DNA of 64,000 bases, taken from Alcaligenaceae bacterium. GTDB lineage: Bacteria > Pseudomonadota > Gammaproteobacteria > Burkholderiales > Burkholderiaceae_B. A model generated the notes under the pieces. The model did no database searches, was not told the origin of the DNA, and was given only the letters and a program-made list of their open reading frames with translations. The stretch lies in assembly GCA_030538235.1 (NCBI GenBank), contig JAUNUJ010000005.1:62001-126000 (forward strand). Reading direction: 5' to 3'. Position numbers and translations under genes: made by a program. Shown in pieces: positions 1 to 7,894 of this stretch (position 1 is its first letter; every line of letters starts with the position of its first letter).

Positions 1-2
1 GT

Positions 3-614
3 GTCGCTTTTGGTTTAGCCTCCATTCAAACCGGATTGGATGGACTGAGTACGGTAATGATGAGTGCGCTAGTTTTTGGTGGCGCTTCTCAATTTGCCGC
101 GTTGGAGCTTTGGGGTGAACACGTCCCCGTAGTGCCACTTATTGCTACCGTATTTTTTATTAATGCGCGTCATATCTTGATGGGTGCCTCAGTTTACCCT
201 TGGTTCAAAGATATTCCTTTATCAAAGCGTTATAGCTATCTGTTAGTGATTTCCGATGCAAACTGGGCCAAGGGTCAAATTAAATATAATGAGGGCAAAT
301 CAGGTTTAGCAGATATTGTCGGTGGTGGTTTGGCGCTCTGGCTGATGTGGGTTCTAGGTAGCTGGCTTGGTTTGTATTTTGGCTACTTAATACAAAATCC
401 TCGGGCGTTAGGTCTGGATATGGTGATGTATTGTTTTTTATTAACCATGGTTTTGAGTGGTCCTAAAAATATACGCATCGTCTTTATTTGGTTGATCTCT
501 GCGATTGTTTCAGTTTTAGCTTATTGGTATTTGCCGGATAATATGCACGTGGTTGTGGGTGCCTTGGCCGGCGGTCTGGTCGGTCTTGCTTGGAAGGAGA
601 GGGTTAAGCCATGA
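3..614 (+). CDS. azlC: AzlC family branched-chain amino acid exporter, large subunit (5' end cut by window)
   Basis: The reading frame is open to the window edge, so the N-terminus lies outside; 203 residues are visible. The visible start FGLASIQTG, then SALVFGGASQFAAL and FFINARHILMGAS, are typical of AzlC proteins, the large membrane subunit of a two-part exporter for branched-chain amino acids or their analogues. Several hydrophobic segments are visible in the second half. The stop codon overlaps the start of the azlD-like gene in an ATGA arrangement, so the two are translationally coupled. Family assignment is firm; the substrate is inferred from family knowledge only. Confidence 0.88.
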   Translation, partial: VAFGLASIQTGLDGLSTVMMSALVFGGASQFAALELWGEHVPVVPLIATVFFINARHILMGASVYPWFKDIPLSKRYSYLLVISDANWAKGQIKYNEGKSGLADIVGGGLALWLMWVLGSWLGLYFGYLIQNPRALGLDMVMYCFLLTMVLSGPKNIRIVFIWLISAIVSVLAYWYLPDNMHVVVGALAGGLVGLAWKERVKP

Positions 615-925
615 ACTGGACGATTAGTACCGAATATCCTCTTTTGATCGTGTTGATTATGGCCTTGGTCACGCTTTTAACCCGTTGGGGGGGCGTTTTT
701 ATTATGTCATTTGTCCCGATCAGTGATGGCATGCGGCGATTTATCGGTGCCATGTCCGGCTCGGTCTTGGTGGCGGTCTTGGCTCCGGTCGCTGTTGAAG
801 GTGATGCTGGGGCAAAAGCAGCATTGGTTACAACCTTATTGTTGATTTTGCTTATCAGACGCCCATTAGTGGCGATCACTGCCGGCTTTGCAATGGCTGC
901 TTTGCTACGTTATCTGCTTGCTTAG
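611..925 (+). CDS. azlD: AzlD family branched-chain amino acid exporter, small subunit
   Basis: This 104-residue, very hydrophobic protein has about four membrane segments and the AzlD pattern of an early LVTLLTRWGG stretch followed by RRPLVAITAGFAMAALLRYL at the end. AzlD works with AzlC in the inner membrane to export branched-chain amino acids. Its ATG overlaps the azlC stop (ATGA), the usual arrangement for this pair. The length matches the family, which is about 100-110 residues. No terminator is obvious in the 43 bases before the next, converging gene. Confidence 0.88.
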   Translation: MNWTISTEYPLLIVLIMALVTLLTRWGGVFIMSFVPISDGMRRFIGAMSGSVLVAVLAPVAVEGDAGAKAALVTTLLLILLIRRPLVAITAGFAMAALLRYLLA

Positions 926-968
926 AGTAATATAAAGGCTGTTAAGAGTTGTTTAGCGGTTATGCAAA

Positions 969-1376
969 TTAGGTTTCAATGCCTTTTTCATGTAATTTTG
1001 TTTTAATTATTTCGGCGGCTTTTTTCGAGGCCTCAAAATTTTCACCCACAATATAGTGTTGCGCTATGCCTTGTTTTGATAAGTAGCGAACAATTTCCTT
1101 ATGAAAGGTATCAAAGCTTTTGCTTAATGGTGTGTTGCGCTTGGCGCGTAGCGCGTTAATCTCGGCCACGGCCAGCATGCTTAGATTCGGAAGTTGATTA
1201 TTAGCAGCCATCAAAAGCGGCTCTAGGTTACGAACGGATTTATCATACTTAAACCAATGATTAGTGATCGTGGCATAGGCGACATCGTATTCACCATTTA
1301 CTCGCTTGAATATATTAGCGATCTCTTTAGCGACCACCCTAGCTTCATTTTTTATAAAAAAATTAATAATTATCAT
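969..1376 (-). CDS. Hypothetical protein, 135 aa, unrecognised
   Basis: I do not recognise this protein. It is basic, mostly helical-looking and soluble, without a signal peptide or membrane segment. The centre has NHWFKYDKSV followed by a run that looks like two amphipathic helices, and the C-terminus is rich in Lys and Glu. The ribosome binding site before the ATG is weak, so the start is uncertain. It sits alone between azlCD and the adhesin gene, converging on azlD, in a locally AT-rich stretch. It could be an accessory gene, or the remnant of one. It is not clearly tied to either neighbour. Confidence 0.5.
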   Translation of the reverse strand: MIIINFFIKNEARVVAKEIANIFKRVNGEYDVAYATITNHWFKYDKSVRNLEPLLMAANNQLPNLSMLAVAEINALRAKRNTPLSKSFDTFHKEIVRYLSKQGIAQHYIVGENFEASKKAAEIIKTKLHEKGIET

Positions 1377-1495
1377 GAAAAAATTGTCTCATCTATCATC
1401 GTGAGTAAGTAATTAATTACGTTCTTATTTAATTTCTGAAAACTAATTTTATACCTAAACTATTGTTTTTGCATGACTTTTTTTAACATAAAAAT

Positions 1496-1526
1496 TTGAC
1501 CTTGCTATTTAATTAATTGTCATAAT
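1496..1526 (+). promoter_or_regulatory. Candidate sigma-70 promoter for the adhesin gene
   Basis: TTGACC at 1496-1501 and CATAAT at 1521-1526, separated by 19 bases, lie in the AT-rich gap about 105 bases before the adhesin start. The spacing is longer than ideal. A second TTGACA at 1566-1571 lacks a good -10 partner. This is a weak prediction. Confidence 0.3.
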
Positions 1527-1618
1527 ATGATTTGTGTGATAGATTGTAAAAATGGGGCATTTGCCTTGACATTTCACCTAGTTTTGGGTGGTTAACTACG
1601 GTCGAGTCAGCTTCGTCC

Positions 1619-1625
1619 GGGGGGG
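1619..1625 (+). repeat. Homopolymeric G7 tract at the adhesin ribosome binding site
   Basis: Seven consecutive G residues end five bases before the ATG at 1631. They form the only purine-rich stretch that could act as ribosome binding site. Poly-G tracts near the start of surface adhesin genes are known sites of slipped-strand phase variation in Neisseria and Moraxella. Seven Gs is at the short end for that behaviour, so a role here is inference. Confidence 0.6.
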
Positions 1626-1630
1626 TGGTT

Positions 1631-4600
1631 ATGAATTACATTTATAAATCAATTTTTAATGAGTCACTTGGTGCTTGGGTGGCAGTGTCAGAAATCGATT
1701 CAGCAAAAGGCAAAAAATCCAGTGGTGGCAACTTTGCCGCTTTGAAATTACTTGTTTTAACGCTTTCTGCCTTTGGCGTGGTGGGTTTGAGCTCGGGCTT
1801 GGCACTTGCTCAATCAAATCAAGGTAACGTTGATCTTAGGACCTATAGTAGCAAGGAAAATACCGGAACTATTATGGTGGAGTTTCCCGGTTACAAAGAC
1901 TGTGACTCCAAGGTTGATCCAGCACATACGGGGAGTATAGCCTTTGGTTGCGGAGCAGAAGCGACTGCACAATCGGGTGATGTTGCTTTTGGTGGTGGTT
2001 CTAAAACTGCTACCGTCGTAGCCACAACGTCTGGCACGCTTAAAAATGAATCTGACATAGAGGTTATTACGTTTGGAAACTTTGCGGGAACTGATCCAGA
2101 ATCGACCTTTAGTATTGGTGATGTAGATAAAGAACGTACGCTTACCAATGTCGCTGCAGGTCGAGTCAGCCCAACCAGTACCGATGCTATCAACGGCAGC
2201 CAGCTGCATTCGATGGGTGAGGCCTTAATCCACTATGTGGATTCTATTGATAGTAATAATTTCCATTATTTTTCGGTTAATAGTACTCAACAAGGCACCG
2301 GCTCTAACTATCTGAATGATGGCGCAACTGGTGGTGAATCCATTGCGATTGGTTCATATGCGACAACGGGTACGGGGACGAATGAGCCTGTAGCAGCGGT
2401 GGCTCTTGGTCATAAGGTGAATGCTTCAACCTCGGGCTCAATCGCTATTGGTCATACAGCGCAAGCGGGTAGAGATCATAACTACGGCCTATTAGATTGG
2501 GTGAATTCACAATCTGATTTGATGAACTATGGTTTTGATTTTACAGATGAAGCTTCTCTTAAAGCTTATGTAGATGAGGTACAAGTTAAGAAGGACAAGA
2601 AGGCTCGCGTAACTCAAGCTGAAGAGTTCGTCTATCGCTCAGTCATTGCGCATAATAATAACGTTGCTATCGGTGTGGGTGCTTCTGTTGCGGGTGGTCG
2701 CAACATTGCGATTGGTGAGAACGCAGGAGGCACAAATGCTACCACAACAGCGGATCTACCTCAAGACCGTACCGCTTTTAATAACTTCGGTATTCAGAAT
2801 GTGAATATAGGCACTAACTCGGGTACCAATAACCAAAATGTGGATAATAGTGTAGCGATTGGTTTTCAAGCAGCTTATTTAGATCCAACTACTTCTGCAG
2901 GACGTAACGCAATTGTTGCACAAGATACGGTTAAATGGAATGCGCGCTCAGCTAACACCTATATCGGTGATAAGGCAGGATATAACACGGCTGCCTTTGG
3001 TAATATTGGTATTGGAGTACAAGCAGGACATGGTATTACCGATGTTTATAATAATGGCAGCGTATTTATTGGTAACCAAGCAGGTGGTACCAGTAGCTCG
3101 GGTACCGTTGAATATGTACGGAATCCAGATAATTCAAAAGACACCTTTTTATACCCCGTGGATGCAACGGGTAAATTAGTAAACCCTGGTGGTCCAATTA
3201 TTTCAGGTGCGAATACGGCTGTCGGTCCTCAAGCTTTCCGTGGTGCCACTGGAAGTGGTAATACCGCCTTAGGTCGCTACGCCATGCAAAGTGCTAAAGG
3301 TGGTGCAAATACGGCGCTGGGTGAGGGGGCATTATTAACAGGTATAGGGGATTTGAATGTCGCCATTGGTGCGTTATCCGGTTCGTATAATAATAGAGCC
3401 TCACGTGCGGTCATGATTGGTGCAGGCTCTCAAGCCTACGGTAATACCTCAATTGCGATCGGTAATAGTGCGCGTACAGGCTTAAGTGACCAGGCCACTT
3501 TATTGATGAATGGTGTGGCGATTGGTAATAGTGCCTTAGCATTGGCCGACTCATCAATTGCTCTAGGTAAGCGTGCATCAGCCTCAGCAGATGATGTCAC
3601 AGCTGATGCGTCAATCGCCATCGGTTCCAATGCCATGGCTAAGGGCAAGGGCTCAATCGCGCTAGGTGGTGCTACTGATGTGAGCACTGAATTGGTCGCT
3701 AATAAGGTCAATGGTAATGCACCGGGTCACGGTAGCAATATTGACACCCTAATCCCGGACGCAACCAAGAACCCAGTGGCTAATGCTGACTACGGCATCG
3801 CTTTAGGTACCGCTTCAGTAGCCGGTGCTGACAAAGCCGATGAAAATGCTATTGCCATTGGTAAGGGTGCACAGGCCTTAGCGCTGAATTCGATTGCTAT
3901 CGGGACGGGCAATATTGTGACCGGTATTGGTTCCGGTGCGATTGGTGATCCAAGTAATATTTCAGGTGCTGGATCTTACTCGCTAGGCAATAACAATACC
4001 ATTGCACAAAATAATACCTTCGTGGTGGGCAATGACGTGATCACGACACAAGCCAATAGCGTGGTCTTAGGTAATCTCTCGACCGACCGTGCGGCGACAG
4101 CTGAAACACAAGGTACAGTAGGCGGCATTACATACGGTACATTTGCCGGTGTTGGTTCACCGACAAAAGGCGTAGTGAGTGTTGGTGCGGCCGGTGCTGA
4201 ACGTCAAATTATTAACGTAGCCGCGGGTAAAATATCTGCAAATAGTACCGATGCGATTAACGGCAGCCAATTATTTGCGACAAATAAAGTTATTGCTAAT
4301 GTCGCTAATAGTACCGTGACGATTCTAGGTGGTAATGCAACGTTAACCGAAAATGGCACGATTACCATGACGAATATTGGTGACACGGGTGAAAATACGG
4401 TTCACGATGCGATTAAGAAAGTCAGCGGCGATGTCACGAATGTTGAGATTATCGCAAGTAAGGGGTGGGATATTAGTGCTAACGGTGAGCTTAAAGCGAA
4501 TGTTGCACCAGGTGGTCTCGTTGATTTCAATAATACCGACACGAATATCCTCGTAACACGTACAGGGACAAATATCACCCATGATTTAAGTGCCGATCTG

Positions 4601-5485
4601 AAGATTGACAATAGCGTGACGATTGGTGGTGACACCAACAATCAGACAATTATTAAGCAGGGAGACGTTACGAGCAATACTGTCAACACCACGAACTTAA
4701 CCGTGAGCGGTGAAACCAAGTTGGGTGATAACTTCTGGGTCACCAATCAAGGCGATGTGCACTATAACGGCCCAATCACGGCTGATACCCATATTGTCAA
4801 CAAGCACTATGTCGACAATATAATCGGTGAGACCAGTGCTAAGGGATGGAACCTGAGTGCGAATGGGGGTGTTGCAACATATGTCGCTCCTGAAGCGACG
4901 GTCGACTTTAGCAATACCGATGGTAATATTGTGGTAACACAAACCGGAACCAATATGGCATTTGACTTAAGTGATAATGTGCAAATTGGTGAAAGCATCA
5001 CGATAGGTGGTGACACCACGAATCAAACCGTGATCAATCAAGGTAATATCACGACTAACACCATGAATGTCGGTGGTAACACCATGGTGGTGAACGAAGG
5101 TTCAGTGACCATTCAAGAAGGCACGACCGTAAATATGGGCGGTAACCGTATCACTAACGTGGCACCGGGTGTTAGTAATTCTGATGCTGCTACGGTAGGG
5201 CAATTGGGCGCAGTGACTAATCAATTGCGTGGTGACTTGAATAGCGTGGACCGTCATGCACGTGCCGGTATCGCCTCAGCTGCTGCCATGGCCAATTTAC
5301 CGCAGGCATATTTGCCGGGTAAGAGCATGTTCGCTGTGGCCGCTGCCGGTCACCGAGGTGAGCATGGTTATGCTGCTGGTCTTTCTACCGTGAGTGATAA
5401 CGGTAAATGGATTATGAAGGGCTCTGTTTCAGGGAACTCACGTGGTAATGTCACTTATGGTGCCGGTGTAGGTTACCAGTGGTAA
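1631..5485 (+). CDS. Trimeric autotransporter adhesin (YadA-like, type Vc secretion)
   Basis: This is a 1284-residue outer membrane surface adhesin expected to form trimers. I place the start at ATG 1631 because the protein then begins with an extended signal peptide region (MNYIYKSIFNESLGAWVAVSE) followed by a hydrophobic core ending LGLALAQ-like around residue 62. An in-frame GTG at 1625 lies in the G tract. A neck motif DAINGSQL appears near residue 185, before the head, and again near 874. Between them are many YadA head repeats (IAIGxxA). Residues about 943-1018 and 1070-1145 are a duplicated KGW stalk module. The C-terminal 90 or so residues are a YadA anchor, ending in aromatic Trp. 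Residues about 278-338 are a charged, non-repeat insertion. Export would use Sec and the Bam complex. Binding target unknown. Confidence 0.95.
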   Translation: MNYIYKSIFNESLGAWVAVSEIDSAKGKKSSGGNFAALKLLVLTLSAFGVVGLSSGLALAQSNQGNVDLRTYSSKENTGTIMVEFPGYKDCDSKVDPAHTGSIAFGCGAEATAQSGDVAFGGGSKTATVVATTSGTLKNESDIEVITFGNFAGTDPESTFSIGDVDKERTLTNVAAGRVSPTSTDAINGSQLHSMGEALIHYVDSIDSNNFHYFSVNSTQQGTGSNYLNDGATGGESIAIGSYATTGTGTNEPVAAVALGHKVNASTSGSIAIGHTAQAGRDHNYGLLDWVNSQSDLMNYGFDFTDEASLKAYVDEVQVKKDKKARVTQAEEFVYRSVIAHNNNVAIGVGASVAGGRNIAIGENAGGTNATTTADLPQDRTAFNNFGIQNVNIGTNSGTNNQNVDNSVAIGFQAAYLDPTTSAGRNAIVAQDTVKWNARSANTYIGDKAGYNTAAFGNIGIGVQAGHGITDVYNNGSVFIGNQAGGTSSSGTVEYVRNPDNSKDTFLYPVDATGKLVNPGGPIISGANTAVGPQAFRGATGSGNTALGRYAMQSAKGGANTALGEGALLTGIGDLNVAIGALSGSYNNRASRAVMIGAGSQAYGNTSIAIGNSARTGLSDQATLLMNGVAIGNSALALADSSIALGKRASASADDVTADASIAIGSNAMAKGKGSIALGGATDVSTELVANKVNGNAPGHGSNIDTLIPDATKNPVANADYGIALGTASVAGADKADENAIAIGKGAQALALNSIAIGTGNIVTGIGSGAIGDPSNISGAGSYSLGNNNTIAQNNTFVVGNDVITTQANSVVLGNLSTDRAATAETQGTVGGITYGTFAGVGSPTKGVVSVGAAGAERQIINVAAGKISANSTDAINGSQLFATNKVIANVANSTVTILGGNATLTENGTITMTNIGDTGENTVHDAIKKVSGDVTNVEIIASKGWDISANGELKANVAPGGLVDFNNTDTNILVTRTGTNITHDLSADLKIDNSVTIGGDTNNQTIIKQGDVTSNTVNTTNLTVSGETKLGDNFWVTNQGDVHYNGPITADTHIVNKHYVDNIIGETSAKGWNLSANGGVATYVAPEATVDFSNTDGNIVVTQTGTNMAFDLSDNVQIGESITIGGDTTNQTVINQGNITTNTMNVGGNTMVVNEGSVTIQEGTTVNMGGNRITNVAPGVSNSDAATVGQLGAVTNQLRGDLNSVDRHARAGIASAAAMANLPQAYLPGKSMFAVAAAGHRGEHGYAAGLSTVSDNGKWIMKGSVSGNSRGNVTYGAGVGYQW
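4457..5065 (+). repeat. Tandem KGW stalk modules inside the adhesin gene
   Basis: Two diverged copies, 4457-4684 and 4838-5065, each encode a module starting KGW(D/N)xSANG, passing through VDF(N/S)NTD and ending with IGGDTxNQTxIxQG. They are separated by a coiled-coil-like linker. They probably arose by internal duplication in the stalk. The copies differ at enough positions that the duplication is not recent. Confidence 0.75.
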
Positions 5486-5513
5486 GTGTGTCTTAGTAAT
5501 CTAAACCTTTAGG

Positions 5514-5556
5514 AAAAACTTAGGCGGTATGTATTATGCATACCGCCTAAGTTTTT
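5514..5556 (+). terminator. Perfect 18-bp stem-loop terminator after the adhesin gene
   Basis: Arms at 5514-5531 and 5539-5556 are exact reverse complements around a 7-base loop. The left arm begins with A5 and the right arm ends with T5, so it could stop transcription on both strands. It begins 29 bases after the adhesin stop codon. Confidence 0.88.
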
Positions 5557-5695
5557 GAGATGTAAAGAGTGTCGTTGGAAAATTATCTTCAACGATTTGT
5601 AAATCACATTATCTTAGTTTTCTTAATACTTTTTAACCTTATCAAACGCCTCCTTGTTTTACATTGACTATTCAATCAAGCAAAGGAGTTTTATC

Positions 5696-5896
5696 ATGAA
5701 CAAAGATATTTTAGAAGGTAAGTGGGAACAACTTAAAGGTAAGGTCAAAGCAAAGTGGGGTGATCTGACTGATGATGATATCGCTGAAGTCGAGGGTAAT
5801 TCTCAGTATTTGGCCGGCAAGCTTCAGGAGCGTTATGGTCGCACCAAAGAGGAAGCGGAAAAAGAAATTGATGACTGGTTAAACGATAACAGATAA
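5696..5896 (+). CDS. CsbD family stress response protein
   Basis: This 66-residue hydrophilic protein begins [18 protein letters not shown] and continues with KWGDLTDDD, the signature of the CsbD family. These are small, abundant general-stress proteins whose biochemical role is unknown. ATG 5696 is chosen over an upstream in-frame start because it follows AAGGAG (5683-5688) at good spacing and matches the family N-terminus. It is a single-gene unit, bounded by the adhesin terminator upstream and its own terminator downstream. Confidence 0.9.
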   Translation: MNKDILEGKWEQLKGKVKAKWGDLTDDDIAEVEGNSQYLAGKLQERYGRTKEEAEKEIDDWLNDNR

Positions 5897-5931
5897 TCTC
5901 TGTTCGCTAGCGACCAACAGTCCCTGTAGAG

Positions 5932-5973
5932 CAGCCTGGAAGCATAAGTTGATTATGCTTCCAGGCTGTTTTT
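5932..5973 (+). terminator. Rho-independent terminator after the csbD-like gene
   Basis: Arms at 5932-5947 and 5953-5968 form a perfect 16-bp stem with a 5-base loop, followed directly by five T residues. Confidence 0.92.
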
Positions 5974-5997
5974 ATTTGTCTACTCAGCAAAAACCCC

Positions 5998-6026
5998 TTG
6001 ATTAAGAAAGAGCAATCTACTATATA
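5998..6026 (+). promoter_or_regulatory. Candidate sigma-70 promoter for the benE-like gene
   Basis: TTGATT at 5998-6003 and TATATA at 6021-6026 have an ideal 17-base spacer and lie 39 bases before the ATG of the transporter gene. Confidence 0.45.
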
Positions 6027-6064
6027 CTTTAATTGATTTTTAAAAATTATAACGAGACATTTTC

Positions 6065-7258
6065 ATGCTTAAAGACATTTCTCTCTCTGCCATTGTTGCG
6101 GGTTTATTGGCAGTGATTATTGCGTATTGTGGTCCCATGATTATTGTGTTTCAGGTGGCGACATTGGCAGGGGTTTCTACAGACATGATGATGAGCTGGG
6201 TATGGGGAATTTCTTTCGGTGTTGGCATGAGCGGGATCATTCTAAGCTCGCTCTCTAAAATGCCCATCATGACCGGGTGGTCAGTGCCCGGTACGGTATT
6301 GTTGCTGTCACTTTTTCCGACTTTGACGGTTGCTGAAATGGTCGGTGCTCATATGTTAGCCGGACTGATCATCGTCTTAATCGGTCTCTCGGGGCGTTTC
6401 GATAAGTTGATGGCTTGGATACCACAGGGTGTTGCTGGCGGTATGTTAGCCGGTTTGTTATTTCAGTTTGGTGCGGCGGCTTTTAAAACCATCGGCGCAT
6501 CGCCTCTTTTATTGATTTTGATGCTGTTGGTTTATTTGCTCGGCAAGCGTTATTTTTCTCGTTATAGTATTGTGGCGGTTTTTGCGGTCGGTTTGATTTT
6601 TGTTATGATGACCGGTCAAGTGCATACAGAAGAGTTTAATTTGCAATGGGTGACGCCTCATCTGATTATGCCGGAGTTCAGCATTTTTAGTTTGCTGAGT
6701 CTGACTTTGCCATTGGTATTAGTGAGTTTAAGCGGTCAATATTTACCGGGTATGGCGATCTTGATGGTAGATGGTTACCGTAACGTTAAATCCCGACCCA
6801 TTATGCTCGTGACCGGTGGTGTATCTGCGCTAGTGGCTCTGACCGGTGCAGCGAGCATTGTTTTGGGGGCGATTAGTGCGGCGATTGCGACAGGCCCCGA
6901 TAGTCATCCTAATCCGGATAAGCGTTATATTGCCGGTATCAGTAATGGTGTTTTTTATATTATCGGTGCCTTTTTCACTAGTGCGATAGTGACCTTATTT
7001 GCTGTTTTTCCGGCAGAGTTGGTGGCCATTCTTGCCGGACTCGCCTTAATGAGCTCAATTAATGCCAATATCATCTTAGCTGTTGAGGATAAAGAAAATC
7101 GCGAGGCCGCGTTACTTACCTTTATCGCAACCGCCTCGGGTATGAGCTGGTTAGGACTGGCATCAGCATTTTGGGGGATTGTGATTGGGATGGTAGCTGC
7201 GTTGTTGTTTAACCCGAAATTGCGTGCCGGAATTAAACCCTTGTTATTTAATCGTTAG
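6065..7258 (+). CDS. benE: BenE family transporter (benzoate/proton symporter-like)
   Basis: This 397-residue inner membrane protein has about eleven or twelve hydrophobic segments. The N-terminal YCGPMIIVFQVA, the MTGWSVPGT motif near residue 75 and the late GAISAAIATGPDSHPNPDKRY segment mark the BenE family, proposed to import benzoate with protons. The length matches the family. There is no benzoate degradation gene nearby, so the true substrate is uncertain, and BenE homologues in such settings may carry other aromatic acids or something else. It has its own candidate promoter and lies alone between small genes. Confidence 0.85.
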   Translation: MLKDISLSAIVAGLLAVIIAYCGPMIIVFQVATLAGVSTDMMMSWVWGISFGVGMSGIILSSLSKMPIMTGWSVPGTVLLLSLFPTLTVAEMVGAHMLAGLIIVLIGLSGRFDKLMAWIPQGVAGGMLAGLLFQFGAAAFKTIGASPLLLILMLLVYLLGKRYFSRYSIVAVFAVGLIFVMMTGQVHTEEFNLQWVTPHLIMPEFSIFSLLSLTLPLVLVSLSGQYLPGMAILMVDGYRNVKSRPIMLVTGGVSALVALTGAASIVLGAISAAIATGPDSHPNPDKRYIAGISNGVFYIIGAFFTSAIVTLFAVFPAELVAILAGLALMSSINANIILAVEDKENREAALLTFIATASGMSWLGLASAFWGIVIGMVAALLFNPKLRAGIKPLLFNR

Positions 7259-7284
7259 TTGAGTTCAAGTTTGTGAAGCACTAA

Positions 7285-7338
7285 AAAGTAGTGTATCAGT
7301 GTATTGACCACTGATTTCTGCAAAGAAACGACTACTTT
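7285..7338 (+). other. Nested inverted repeats downstream of benE-like gene
   Basis: An inner perfect 7-bp stem (7295-7301 with 7309-7315, 7-base loop) is enclosed by an outer 8-bp stem (7285-7292 with 7331-7338, ending TTT). It may form a two-storey RNA hairpin ending the upstream transcript. It lacks a clean T tract, so the terminator reading is tentative. Confidence 0.4.
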
Positions 7339-7366
7339 CAAGTCTGCCTCGGCTTTAGGAAAAATA

Positions 7367-7405
7367 GGTCATCATAATTTTTTTAATAACTATCTTATAA
7401 TGACC
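7367..7405 (+). promoter_or_regulatory. Candidate -10 element flanked by an inverted GGTCAT repeat
   Basis: A perfect TATAAT stands at 7396-7401, 40 bases before the next start codon. The half-sites GGTCAT (7367-7372) and ATGACC (7400-7405) flank it. No good -35 is visible, which would fit an activator or a regulated promoter. The inverted repeat may be chance. Confidence 0.3.
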
Positions 7406-7441
7406 AACCATAAGTAATTAAATAATTAAGAAGGATAACTA

Positions 7442-7840
7442 ATGCGTACAGACTTCACTCAATTCGAGAACCCTAGCTTTCACGGTGCGCGGGAGTTAGC
7501 AATACTCAGTCAATTAGAGTTCAGGCCCGAACTTGGTTTGGCTAGGATGATAGGGCATCTTATTTTTTGGGTGATTTTGAGTATGTTCACCTTGGGCTTT
7601 GCCTTGATGCTATTTCCTTACTATATCATGCGCTTTGTTCTTAACAACACCTATGTATATGATCAGCGCGAGGGTAAAAAAATTGGCCGCCTACAATGCG
7701 ACATCGAGTTAGCCGGTATTTTTGCTAATGCTTTTATTTGGTTTTTGCTCACCATAATTACTTTGGGCTTAGCTTATTTCTTTTTTATCTATAGAATTAA
7801 AGTTTTTTGTTATAGCAGGACGAAAATAGTGAGTCTCTAA
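7442..7840 (+). CDS. Small membrane protein of unknown function, two similar TM segments
   Basis: This 132-residue protein has a soluble N-terminal 40 residues and two long hydrophobic segments (about 42-72 and 100-125). Each contains a similar motif, FTLGFAL near residue 53 and ITLGLAY near residue 112, followed by an aromatic-rich F(P)YYI or FFFIYRIK stretch. That suggests an internal duplication, as seen in small YjgN/DUF898-like membrane proteins, though I cannot assign the family. A good ribosome binding site (AAGGA at 7431-7435) supports the start. Confidence 0.7.
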   Translation: MRTDFTQFENPSFHGARELAILSQLEFRPELGLARMIGHLIFWVILSMFTLGFALMLFPYYIMRFVLNNTYVYDQREGKKIGRLQCDIELAGIFANAFIWFLLTIITLGLAYFFFIYRIKVFCYSRTKIVSL

Positions 7841-7894
7841 GGGTTGTGATAGAGTGTTCAGATTAATTAACAATCAGCTATTTCGACGCTATTT

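Noticed and set aside
1814..2209. Antisense frames inside the adhesin gene
   Set aside because: They come from the repetitive composition of the adhesin and show no ribosome binding site or recognisable domain.
2335..4070. Repeated short motifs that could look like a tandem repeat array or CRISPR
   Set aside because: The repeats encode the IAIGxxA head units of the adhesin in frame; spacing and identity do not suit CRISPR.
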